The notes under the pieces: model-generated
The model's input: only the letters and a program-made list of their open reading frames with translations
Databases searched by the model: none
What the model was told of the DNA's origin: nothing
Program-made: the position numbers and the translations under genes
Part shown: one piece after another, positions 1-5,440 of the stretch
Layout: every line of letters starts with the position of its first letter
Position numbering within the stretch: the stretch's first letter is position 1
NCBI GenBank assembly: GCA_029986975.1
Contig: DALTWR010000073.1
Location: 1-5,440, forward strand
Reading direction: 5' to 3'
DNA from: Methanocorpusculum sp.
GTDB taxonomy: Archaea > Halobacteriota > Methanomicrobia > Methanomicrobiales > Methanocorpusculaceae
DNA length: 5,440 bases

Positions 1-77
1 TCTGAAATCCTCTTATCTCTTATCTGAAATCCTCTTATCTCTTATCTGAAATCCTCTTATCTCTTATCTGAAATCCT
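1..77. repeat. 22-bp perfect tandem repeat, 3.5 copies, cut by window edge
   Basis: Three identical 22-bp copies occupy 1-22, 23-44 and 45-66, and a half copy (11 bp) at 67-77 ends where the sequence diverges. Read in another phase, each unit is two identical heptamers CTCTTAT followed by the octamer CTGAAATC, so there is a repeat inside the repeat. The plus strand is strongly pyrimidine-rich. There are no spacers between copies, no open reading frame of note and no obvious hairpin. The left end is outside the window, so the true copy number is unknown. The array lies downstream of the por terminator. Its function is unknown; it may be a simple slippage-expanded array or a set of protein-binding sites spaced about two helical turns apart. 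Confidence 0.95.
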
Positions 78-125
78 GTCAACCAGTCTGTTCGGCGGGA
101 ATTAACTGCAAAATCGCTGACTCAG

Positions 126-132
126 AAAAAAA
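126..132 (-). terminator. Oligo-T archaeal-type terminator after porB
   Basis: Seven consecutive A on the plus strand give a T7 run on the minus (coding) strand, starting about 21 bases after the porB TAA stop. Archaeal RNA polymerase commonly terminates at oligo-T tracts without a strong hairpin, and no stable stem is apparent just upstream. This fits as the end of the por transcript. The call rests on position and composition only. Confidence 0.55.
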
Positions 133-153
133 GGGAGTGAATAGGTACAAAGA

Positions 154-1041
154 TTATAAATCAATGCCGTACTTTGCGGCATTGGCATCAGCGATTGCCT
201 GAATCTTGGCAATCTCTGCATCGTTTCTTGCGGGTTTGAAGAGATGGCGGAAACGCTTCTGTGCCTGCAGATAGGAATCTACCGGCACACGCTTAACCTT
301 CTTCTGCGTCTGTAAAACACCGTCAACAATCTCATAGTTAACCCAGAGACCGCACTCAACAGCCATGCGTCCGATCTCCATCGTCTTAGAGCTGTCGAAT
401 CCCCAGCCGGTACAGCACGGTGCGTGAACCTGAATATAGCAGGGACCTTTGGTGTTCATTGCCCGCTCAACCTTCTTCATCAAATCCATCGGATATGCCA
501 TCGTGGCGGTTGCAACATACGGAGAACCGTGGGCAACAAGAATCTGCGGAAGGTCTTTTTTCGGGCGGTTGTTTCCGAACGAACAGGCACCGGCAGGTGT
601 GGTTGTGGTGTCTGCATCATACGGGGTGGCACCGGAACGCTGAATACCGGTGTTCATGTATGCTTCGTTATCATAGCAGATATAGGTGAAGTCATGTCCG
701 CGCTCGAATGCACCGGAGATACAAAGCATTCCGATATCGAGTGTTGCACCGTCTCCGCCGATTACGAGAACTTTTTCATTTCCAAGTCTTCCCTGCTTCT
801 TTAAAGCAGCTTCAATACCTGATGCAACAGCGGATGCGTTTTCAAAGAGAGAGTGTATCCAGGGTGTTTTCCATGCTGTTTCAGGGTACGGGGTAGAGAA
901 GACTTCAAGACATCCGGTAGGAGATACAACAATCGTGTTTTCTCCGGCGCCTTTTAAAATCATTCTGACTGCTGCAGATGCACCGCAGCCGCCGCAGGCA
1001 CGGTGACCGCACTCAAAGTTTTCAAGTTTTCTGTCAACCAT
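154..1041 (-). CDS. porB: Pyruvate:ferredoxin oxidoreductase, beta subunit (TPP-binding)
   Basis: This is the thiamine-diphosphate subunit of cytoplasmic PorABCD, which interconverts pyruvate + CoA and acetyl-CoA + CO2 with ferredoxin as electron carrier. In an autotrophic methanogen it normally runs toward pyruvate. The 295-aa length is near that of other archaeal PorB proteins. The TPP/Mg signature starts at GDG (residues 96-98) and ends around N125-E126...N130-T-G. Cysteines C16, C19 and C44 have the same spacing (3 and 25) as three ligands of the proximal [4Fe-4S] cluster in Desulfovibrio PFOR, as I recall it. C209 in the APCCTGW stretch is the likely fourth ligand. The start is well supported: minus-strand AGGAGGTG (1056-1049) lies 7 bases before the ATG, inside the last codons of porA, and one base separates the porA stop from this ATG. 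It is the last gene of the operon. A related 2-oxoacid oxidoreductase is possible, but gene order and the cysteine pattern favour POR. Confidence 0.95.
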   Translation of the reverse strand: MVDRKLENFECGHRACGGCGASAAVRMILKGAGENTIVVSPTGCLEVFSTPYPETAWKTPWIHSLFENASAVASGIEAALKKQGRLGNEKVLVIGGDGATLDIGMLCISGAFERGHDFTYICYDNEAYMNTGIQRSGATPYDADTTTTPAGACSFGNNRPKKDLPQILVAHGSPYVATATMAYPMDLMKKVERAMNTKGPCYIQVHAPCCTGWGFDSSKTMEIGRMAVECGLWVNYEIVDGVLQTQKKVKRVPVDSYLQAQKRFRHLFKPARNDAEIAKIQAIADANAAKYGIDL

Positions 1042-1042
1042 T

Positions 1043-2200
1043 TTAGAGCACCTCCTCGCGTAAACCGTAGAACATATCGCCTTTTCCTTCTTCGCAGAGT
1101 TTTACAACCTCTTTGATGTCGGAAATCTTGACATCACGTCCGCCAAGACCGATGATGTAATCTAAGATTGGAACATCCATGCCGTAGCAGGCGTCTTTGA
1201 TTTCGAGAGCCGCCGCACCTTTGGCGCCAAGACTGATGTTTTTATCGAGAACTGCAACACGCTTTGCGTTAGATAAGGCGGCACGGATGTCTTCAGACGG
1301 GAACGGCCTGAACATTCTGATGCCGAGAAGTCCAACCTTCTTTCCTGCGGCACGCATCTCATCGATGGCGTCTTTGATAGTTCCGCAGATTGAACCCATC
1401 GCAACAATTACCGTTTCTGCATCGTCCATCTGGTATTTAGTGACTAACTCGGAGTAGTCACGTCCGAAAATCTCTGCAAACTCTTTGGCGTGCTTCTTGA
1501 AAGCTTCTGCTGCACGCTTGACTGCTGCGTCATGTTCGTAGCGGAACTCAAGATAGTACTCAGGGGTTGCGTACATACCGAATGAAATCGGGTCTTTGCA
1601 GTCGAGTTTCTGGTACGGGTTAAACGGACCTAAGAATCTGTCAACCTCTTCCTGCTCAGGGATGTCAACCGGCTCATAGACGTGGGATAAGATAAATCCG
1701 TCAAAGCAGACAAAGGCGGGTAAGAGAATGTCATGGTCTTCGCAGACTTTGTAGGATAAGATGTGTAAGTCCACTGCTTCCTGATTGTCTTCTGCGTAGG
1801 TCTGAATCCAGCCGGCATCACGCATCATAATGGAGTCCTGCTGGTCGTTCCAGATGGAAAGCGGTGCAGAGATTGCACGGTTTGCGATACCCATCACAAT
1901 CGGAAGGCGCATACCTGCAGCATTGAAGACCACCTCTCCCATCAATGCAAGTCCCTGTGAGGTGGTTGCGGAGTAAACTCTGCTTCCTGCAGCAGAGGCA
2001 CCGACACAGGCGGATAATGCGGAGAATTCGGATTCAACACAGATGTATTCTGCGTCAAGTTTTCCGTCGGCGATGATGGATGCCAAATCTTCTACGATAT
2101 GCGTCTGCGGGGTAATCGGGTATGCGGAGATGACCTGCGGGCGGCAGAGAGTTACTGCTTCTGCGACAGCCATCGAGCCTTCCATAATTTTCATTGTCAT
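1043..2200 (-). CDS. porA: Pyruvate:ferredoxin oxidoreductase, alpha subunit
   Basis: This catalytic-core subunit pairs with PorB to form the TPP and 2-oxoacid active site. The 385-aa length is usual for archaeal four-subunit PORs. The N-terminal pyrimidine-binding domain carries the hallmark YPITPQT (residues 27-33). It also has VESEFSA (from about 55, with E56 or E58 as candidate TPP-contacting acid), TSQG (80-83) and the [16 protein letters not shown] block (107-122), where R108 may contact the substrate carboxylate by analogy. From about residue 260 to the end it resembles the transketolase C-terminal-like domain (VIVAMGS, then GIRMFRPFP). Two ATGs lie two codons apart. The first (2200) is preferred because minus-strand GGAGG (2213-2209) sits 8 bases before it, and its ATG directly follows the porD TAA with no gap. 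C19, C54 and C65 are not in a cluster-type arrangement. Confidence 0.95.
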   Translation of the reverse strand: MTMKIMEGSMAVAEAVTLCRPQVISAYPITPQTHIVEDLASIIADGKLDAEYICVESEFSALSACVGASAAGSRVYSATTSQGLALMGEVVFNAAGMRLPIVMGIANRAISAPLSIWNDQQDSIMMRDAGWIQTYAEDNQEAVDLHILSYKVCEDHDILLPAFVCFDGFILSHVYEPVDIPEQEEVDRFLGPFNPYQKLDCKDPISFGMYATPEYYLEFRYEHDAAVKRAAEAFKKHAKEFAEIFGRDYSELVTKYQMDDAETVIVAMGSICGTIKDAIDEMRAAGKKVGLLGIRMFRPFPSEDIRAALSNAKRVAVLDKNISLGAKGAAALEIKDACYGMDVPILDYIIGLGGRDVKISDIKEVVKLCEEGKGDMFYGLREEVL

Positions 2201-2467
2201 TTATTTTTCCTCCAGATGCATTGAAATCGCCTTTGCTTTGTCAGGACATTCTGCTGCGCAAAGACCGCAGCCTTTGCAGTAGTCGAGGTCGATTGCATAG
2301 GTTTTGTCTTCGTTCTGATATACACAGCCTTCAGGGCAGATTAACTGGCATGTGCCGCATTTTGTGCATTTTGCGGTGTCAAGTATGGGGTAATAGACAC
2401 GCCATGAGCCGGTTTTGTTGTTTCTGCCTTTTCCCGGGCGTGCTGTACAGCCAATTCCAAGCGGCAT
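2201..2467 (-). CDS. porD: Pyruvate:ferredoxin oxidoreductase, delta subunit (2x[4Fe-4S] ferredoxin)
   Basis: This small ferredoxin-like subunit carries electrons between the TPP/PorB cluster and external ferredoxin. The 88-aa length matches PorD of other archaea. The N-terminal ARPGKG and NKTGSWRVYYP segment (9-27) is characteristic of PorD. Two CxxCxxCxxxC motifs follow: C34, C37, C40, C44 (followed by PEG) and C64, C67, C70, C74 (followed by PD), enough for two [4Fe-4S] clusters. The ATG overlaps the porC stop by one base (TAATG), which implies translational coupling. No strong Shine-Dalgarno element is evident just before it. The C-terminus is short and acidic, with no added domain. Confidence 0.95.
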   Translation of the reverse strand: MPLGIGCTARPGKGRNNKTGSWRVYYPILDTAKCTKCGTCQLICPEGCVYQNEDKTYAIDLDYCKGCGLCAAECPDKAKAISMHLEEK

Positions 2468-3012
2468 TAGTTCTTCGCCTCCTTCAGCATTTCATAGGCA
2501 CGTTTTGCGGCGGCAAAGTTAGTTACGGCAAGTTTTCCCGGGAATCTGCCTTCGATTGCCTCTTTTAATGCATCAAGGGTAATCTCTCCGGAGATGGCTG
2601 CAAATGCGCCCATTAACGTGGAGTTGGTAATCGGGAGTCCAATTTCTTCGATGGCGACTTTGGTTGCATCGAAGGTGATGACTTTTACCCCTTCGGGTAC
2701 GTCATAGTCAACTTTCTTTTCGGTATTGATTAAGGCGATTCCGCCTTCTTTCATGCCGGCAAAGACATTGACGTCGCGGATTAAGGTGCTGTCCTGTACG
2801 ATGACATAATCGGGTTCATAGACCTGACTTCTCAGGCGGACCTTCTGGTCGCTGAACCTGACAAATGCCTGTACAGGTGCCCCGCGGCGTTCCACACCGA
2901 ACGCCGGAAATGCCTGGGAAAAGACGCCGGCGGTAAATGCTGCGGTTGCGATTAACTCTGCAGCCGTTACCGAACCCTGACCTCCTCTTCCGTGGATACG
3001 AAGTTCTCTCAT
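2467..3012 (-). CDS. porC: Pyruvate:ferredoxin oxidoreductase, gamma subunit
   Basis: This is the gamma subunit of PorABCD, corresponding to the domain of single-chain PFORs usually linked to CoA handling or assembly. At 181 aa it has the expected length. The N-terminal GRGGQG (8-13) and FPAFGVERRGAPV (35-47) are the two most recognisable family signatures. The chosen ATG gives the canonical start MRELRIHGRGGQG. Minus-strand AAGGTG lies only two bases upstream, which is unusually close for a Shine-Dalgarno element. An upstream ATG on the minus strand (3031-3029) is in a different frame and reads a shadow ORF. As first gene of porCDAB it faces the control region at 3013-3269. The gamma-delta-alpha-beta order is common for archaeal and some bacterial POR operons. 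Confidence 0.94.
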   Translation of the reverse strand: MRELRIHGRGGQGSVTAAELIATAAFTAGVFSQAFPAFGVERRGAPVQAFVRFSDQKVRLRSQVYEPDYVIVQDSTLIRDVNVFAGMKEGGIALINTEKKVDYDVPEGVKVITFDATKVAIEEIGLPITNSTLMGAFAAISGEITLDALKEAIEGRFPGKLAVTNFAAAKRAYEMLKEAKN

Positions 3013-3030
3013 AACACCTTATAATTATCA

Positions 3031-3040
3031 TGATTAATCA
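3031..3040. promoter_or_regulatory. 10-bp perfect palindrome near the por start (candidate operator)
   Basis: TGATTAATCA is its own reverse complement and sits 18 bases upstream of the porC ATG. It overlaps a second palindrome, ATCATGAT (3027-3034). Its position between the candidate por promoter and the start codon would suit a repressor site. The region is AT-rich, where short palindromes arise easily by chance, and I see no second copy in the window. Confidence 0.25.
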
Positions 3041-3070
3041 ATATGAATTTGCCGGATGGTTAGGTCTTGC

Positions 3071-3078
3071 TCATAAAG
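3071..3078 (-). promoter_or_regulatory. porC: Candidate TATA box for the porCDAB operon
   Basis: On the minus strand this reads CTTTATGA, preceded by an A-rich AGTAAA that could serve as a BRE. Transcription would begin about 25 bases downstream, near 3049, giving a leader of about 35-40 bases that contains the AAGGTG before porC. The match to the archaeal consensus (TTTATATA-like) is only partial. The alternative TTCATATTG (3050-3042) would give an almost leaderless message. I cannot decide between them from sequence alone. Confidence 0.3.
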
Positions 3079-3234
3079 TTTACTCATGAATGCTGCTCAG
3101 TTTGTACGTGGTGTAGGCAATGTTCGCCGGTAAAAACCTCTGCGTCAGACGAGGGGGTAAACAGGTACAAGTGATTCTTCGCAGAAGAGAACACATTTTA
3201 TTTTCGGAGTCTGACCCCGCATTCAAACCCGCCA

Positions 3235-3243
3235 TTATATATA
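3235..3243 (+). promoter_or_regulatory. Archaeal TATA box for the homocysteine operon (likely leaderless)
   Basis: TTATATATA is a near-consensus archaeal TATA box. Its centre (about 3239) predicts a transcription start about 25-27 bases downstream, around 3264-3266, only a few bases before the ATG at 3270. No Shine-Dalgarno element lies between the box and that ATG, which fits a leaderless message. The position rules against the in-frame ATG at 3246, which would lie upstream of the transcription start. The sequence just upstream is not a strong BRE match. Confidence 0.7.
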
Positions 3244-3269
3244 GAATGAATACAGAATTATTGTCTATT

Positions 3270-4778
3270 ATGCACAAATCCATCGACGAAATAAACCAGC
3301 GTATTCGTGATGGAAGTGTCCGTGTAGCAACTGCTGAAGAAATGCCCGATCTTGTCGATGAACTCGGCACAGACGGGGCACTTAAGGAAGTGGATGTTGT
3401 TACAACAGGCACTTTCGGCGCGATGTGCTCATCAGGCGTATTCTTAAACTTCGGTCACTCGGAAATCCCCATCCGCATGGAAAAGATGTACTTAAACGAC
3501 GTCGAAGCACATGCCGGTCTTGCAGCGGTTGACTGCTATCTGGGAGCTACTGCCGAATCAGAAACCCGTCATGCAGACTACGGCGGCGCTCACGTCATAG
3601 AAGACTTCATCTCCGGAAAAACCGTAGAACTCAGAGCAACCGGTCATGGAACAGACTGCTATCCGCGCCGTTCAATAATCAATGAGTTCACCCTCGACGA
3701 ACTCAATCAGGCAGTCATGGTAAATCCGAGAAACTCATATCAGTGTTATGATGCGGCAACAAATATGGGAAACAGGGCAATAAAAACCTACATGGGATGT
3801 CTTCTTCCCGGGCACAGAAACGTAACCTACTCAGGCGCCGGATGCTTATCCCCTCTGCCGAATGACCCGAACTTTGAGGCAATCGGCTCCGGAACGCCGA
3901 TTTTCTTAGGCGGTGCAAACGGAATAATCATAGGCGAAGGAACACAGAGTTCTCCTGCCGCAGGATTTTCAACCCTGATGACCTGCGGAAACCTCAAAGA
4001 GATGTCTCCTGAGTTTATTCGCGCTGCAACTATGACAGGGTATGGGGTAACCATGTATGTCGGTGTGGGAGTTCCGATTCCGCTCTTAAATGAGGAGATG
4101 GTAAAACACACCGCAGTCCGCGACGAAGATCTGGTTACCGAGATTGTAGATTACGGAACACCGTTTAGAGACCGTCCGACAATCAGAAAAGTCACCTACG
4201 CTGAACTCAAAAGCGGCTCTGTAGAAATCGACGGCGAAGAAATCCGCACATCGCCTCTTTCGAGTTACCGGAAAGCCCGTGAGGTCGCAGGCGAACTCAA
4301 AAAGAGAATTGAGGCGGGAACCTTCCTGATGGCTGCAGCAACGCGCCCGATTGACAACAAGAAACGCAACAAACCAATGGCTGAGAAAGGAAACACGGTG
4401 CATGTCTCCGACCGCATGGTAAAGAAATTTGTAACCATCACCGATGACCAAAGCGTAAAAGAGGCGGCAACGCTCCTGCTCAAAGGGGAAACAAACCATC
4501 TGCCGGTCATTGACCGCGAGAGCCGCTTAAAAGGCATTGTAACGACCTATGATGTATCAAAGGCGTTTGCAAACGACTGTCAGGATACAACGGTTGCTGA
4601 GATTATGGTGCGGAATGTTTACACAACAACGCCGGACGCATCCATCGATGTTGCCGCCCGCATTCTTCAGCAGAACAACATCGGCGCTCTTGTGGTAGTC
4701 GATTCAGACCATCATGTAAAAGGTCTTTTAAACTCCTATGATTTAGGTGACCTTGTTATCCGGAGGGGACGCAGATGA
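3270..4778 (+). CDS. Homocysteine biosynthesis protein, COG1900 (DUF39) with two C-terminal CBS domains
   Basis: This is a homologue of Methanosarcina acetivorans MA1821, which is needed to make homocysteine from aspartate semialdehyde and sulfide. With the start at 3270 it has 502 aa. The COG1900 domain spans about residues 1-365. It includes GTFGAMCSSG (47-56, C53), GHGTDCYPRRS (125-135, C130), YQCYDAATN (C159) and GAGCLSP (C192). C53 and C130 fall almost exactly where I recall the two conserved, persulfide-forming cysteines of MA1821 (C54, C131). Two CBS motifs follow: about 378-433 (TNHLPVID, KGIVTTYDV) and 442-497 (IGALVVVD, KGLLNSYDL), forming one Bateman module that typically binds adenosyl nucleotides or SAM. 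There are no membrane segments, so it is cytoplasmic. An open frame extends 50 codons upstream to 3120, but the TATA box at 3235 and the family-like beginning MHKSIDEINQ favour 3270. Its stop overlaps the next start (ATGA). The reaction is assigned from the family. Confidence 0.9.
   Translation: MHKSIDEINQRIRDGSVRVATAEEMPDLVDELGTDGALKEVDVVTTGTFGAMCSSGVFLNFGHSEIPIRMEKMYLNDVEAHAGLAAVDCYLGATAESETRHADYGGAHVIEDFISGKTVELRATGHGTDCYPRRSIINEFTLDELNQAVMVNPRNSYQCYDAATNMGNRAIKTYMGCLLPGHRNVTYSGAGCLSPLPNDPNFEAIGSGTPIFLGGANGIIIGEGTQSSPAAGFSTLMTCGNLKEMSPEFIRAATMTGYGVTMYVGVGVPIPLLNEEMVKHTAVRDEDLVTEIVDYGTPFRDRPTIRKVTYAELKSGSVEIDGEEIRTSPLSSYRKAREVAGELKKRIEAGTFLMAAATRPIDNKKRNKPMAEKGNTVHVSDRMVKKFVTITDDQSVKEAATLLLKGETNHLPVIDRESRLKGIVTTYDVSKAFANDCQDTTVAEIMVRNVYTTTPDASIDVAARILQQNNIGALVVVDSDHHVKGLLNSYDLGDLVIRRGRR
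4762..4768 (+). promoter_or_regulatory. Shine-Dalgarno element for the NIL-ferredoxin gene
   Basis: GGAGGGG lies inside the last codons of the COG1900 gene, 6 bases before the ATG at 4775. It supports that start and allows direct initiation in addition to coupling through the ATGA overlap. Confidence 0.7.
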
Positions 4779-5167
4779 AGCTCTTAGTCGAGTTCGGACG
4801 CGGCGTGGTGCAGGAGCCTGCCATCGCAGATGTTATTCTCGAAACAGGCATTCCGGTAAATATCGAGCGTGCCATGATTGAAGGAGAAGAGGGCTGGGTT
4901 CTTCTCGCGGTTGATGATGCACAGGCAGAGCTTTTCTCTCAGGCTCTTGCCAAGCACGGTGTTTCATCCCACATTCAAAAGGATGCGGTCTCTCACGATG
5001 CATCAGAGTGTGTTGACTGCGGTCTTTGCATCAGTCTTTGTATGAAGCATGTCTTTTCCTTCGATAAGGACTGGAAGCTGGTTGTCGATGCCGACCGCTG
5101 TGTTCTCTGCGGACGCTGTGCGGAGTTCTGTCCGCAGCGTGCCTTAAGTGTGCAGAAAAATAAATGA
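4775..5167 (+). CDS. NIL domain / 2x[4Fe-4S] ferredoxin, homocysteine biosynthesis partner
   Basis: This is a homologue of M. acetivorans MA1822, the redox partner reported as required together with the COG1900 protein for sulfide-dependent homocysteine formation. It has 130 aa. Residues 1-70 form a NIL domain (MKLLVEFGRG start; EEGWVLLAVDD near 38-48), a fold also found at the C-terminus of methionine ABC transporter ATPases, where it senses methionine. Residues 77-125 are a ferredoxin domain with C79, C82, C85, C89 and C109, C112, C115, C119, two complete CxxCxxCxxxC sets. The first set is followed by Met-Lys rather than the usual Pro; the second has the normal CP. The start at 4775 overlaps the upstream stop (ATGA) and has a good Shine-Dalgarno. 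Its probable role is to deliver electrons to reduce a persulfide or thio-intermediate; that step is inferred. It is cytoplasmic. Confidence 0.9.
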   Translation: MKLLVEFGRGVVQEPAIADVILETGIPVNIERAMIEGEEGWVLLAVDDAQAELFSQALAKHGVSSHIQKDAVSHDASECVDCGLCISLCMKHVFSFDKDWKLVVDADRCVLCGRCAEFCPQRALSVQKNK

Positions 5168-5440
5168 TTCGTGAACATTTTGCCTATCGTGAAACGATAA
5201 CAACTGTTCTCGCAGATTCGGCAGAATACATCGCTGCTGCAAAAGAGGCGATGCTTTCTGCCCGCGGTATGCTTGAAGAGTATATCGCATCAGACCCTTT
5301 TTTTAAAATCTCGTATGAGGCAGTTGATGTCACAGCGTCTGCTCCGCTGATTGTCCGGCGTATGGCTGATGCGGCGGCTGAGGCACATGTCGGACCCATG
5401 GCTTCTGTTGCGGCATCTATTGCGTGGGCAGGGGCTGAAG
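5164..5440 (+). CDS. UPF0280 / COG2122 (ApbE-like) protein, N-terminal part, cut by window edge
   Basis: The first 92 codons are visible and the frame is open to the right edge, so the gene continues outside the window. The ATG overlaps the ferredoxin stop in a second ATGA junction. No clear Shine-Dalgarno precedes it, so translation probably depends on coupling. The family pattern is recognisable: MIREHFAYRETI at the N-terminus, EEYIASDPFF (38-47), APLIVRRMADAA (60-71) and VGPMASVAASIA (76-87). COG2122 is distantly related to the flavin transferase ApbE. In M. acetivorans a COG2122 protein (MA1715, as I recall) improves sulfide assimilation when sulfide is scarce. Placement as third gene of this operon agrees with a role in homocysteine synthesis or sulfide handling. 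The biochemical activity is not established, and the C-terminal half cannot be assessed here. Confidence 0.88.
   Translation, partial: MIREHFAYRETITTVLADSAEYIAAAKEAMLSARGMLEEYIASDPFFKISYEAVDVTASAPLIVRRMADAAAEAHVGPMASVAASIAWAGAE

Larger units (their letters stand above)
3013..3269. other. Divergent intergenic control region between por and homocysteine operons
   Basis: These 257 bases separate two operons transcribed away from each other. The left third (3013-3080) is AT-rich and holds the por-side elements. The right end holds the TATA box of the plus-strand operon. The middle (about 3081-3230) shows no convincing gene, RNA or strong hairpin. A frame in phase with the downstream gene happens to stay open from 3120, but the promoter position argues that it is not translated. 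Any shared regulator would be expected to bind here. Confidence 0.7.

Noticed and set aside
1..77. CRISPR array
   Set aside because: The copies are directly adjacent with no unique spacers, and the unit is only 22 bp, so this is a simple tandem repeat.
424..804. Plus-strand open frames antisense to porB (also 686-1006 and 2194-2568 against other por genes)
   Set aside because: They lie entirely opposite well-supported por genes and have no recognisable domains, promoters or ribosome sites; they are antisense shadows.
154..3012. Assignment as a 2-oxoglutarate or 2-oxoisovalerate oxidoreductase instead of POR
   Set aside because: Complete gamma-delta-alpha-beta gene order, the PFOR-like spacing of C16, C19 and C44 in the beta subunit, and the PorD N-terminal signature favour pyruvate, although substrate specificity is not proven by sequence alone.
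3144..3215. Inverted repeat GTCAGAC (3144-3150) / GTCTGAC (3209-3215)
   Set aside because: The arms are only 7 bp, 58 bases apart, and pairing does not extend on either side; this is expected by chance.
3120..3269. N-terminal extension of the COG1900 protein starting at 3120 or 3246
   Set aside because: The TATA box at 3235-3243 lies inside or just before this stretch, there is no family resemblance before MHKSIDEINQ, and no Shine-Dalgarno is seen.
5184..5399. Minus-strand open frame near the right edge
   Set aside because: It is antisense to the recognisable COG2122 reading frame that starts at 5164.

Overview
This window most likely comes from a methanogenic archaeon. The evidence is a four-subunit archaeal pyruvate:ferredoxin oxidoreductase operon, a COG1900 (DUF39)-CBS / NIL-ferredoxin / COG2122 gene set known from sulfide-dependent homocysteine synthesis in methanogens, an archaeal TATA-box promoter and an oligo-T terminator. 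Base composition looks roughly balanced, with frequent TTA/TTT codons. That would suit the Methanomicrobiales (for example a Methanocorpusculum-like genome), but the genus is a guess from gene content and composition only.

Layout. Positions 1-77 hold a perfect 22-bp tandem repeat that is cut by the window edge. Positions 78-153 are the 3' flank of the por operon and contain an oligo-T terminator for the minus strand. Positions 154-3012 hold porC-porD-porA-porB, transcribed on the minus strand (right to left) with junctions of one base overlap, zero and one base. Positions 3013-3269 are a divergent control region. It has a clear TATA box for the plus-strand operon, a weaker candidate for por, and a 10-bp perfect palindrome near the por start. 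Positions 3270-5440 hold the plus-strand operon: a COG1900 homocysteine-synthesis protein with two CBS domains, a NIL-domain two-cluster ferredoxin, and the first 92 codons of a COG2122/UPF0280 protein that runs off the right edge. The last two junctions are both ATGA stop/start overlaps.

How the genes work together. In an autotrophic methanogen PorABCD normally makes pyruvate from acetyl-CoA, CO2 and reduced ferredoxin. Pyruvate leads through oxaloacetate and aspartate to aspartate semialdehyde. The divergent operon is expected to convert that compound plus sulfide to homocysteine, the precursor of methionine and SAM. The window therefore places the entry of carbon into pyruvate back to back with a sulfur-assimilation step that uses a downstream product. 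Shared regulation of the two operons is an inference, not something the sequence proves.

All coding genes belong to known families. I see no mobile element, RNA gene or CRISPR array. The least explained parts are the 22-bp repeat, the divergent promoter region and the CBS domains on the homocysteine enzyme.
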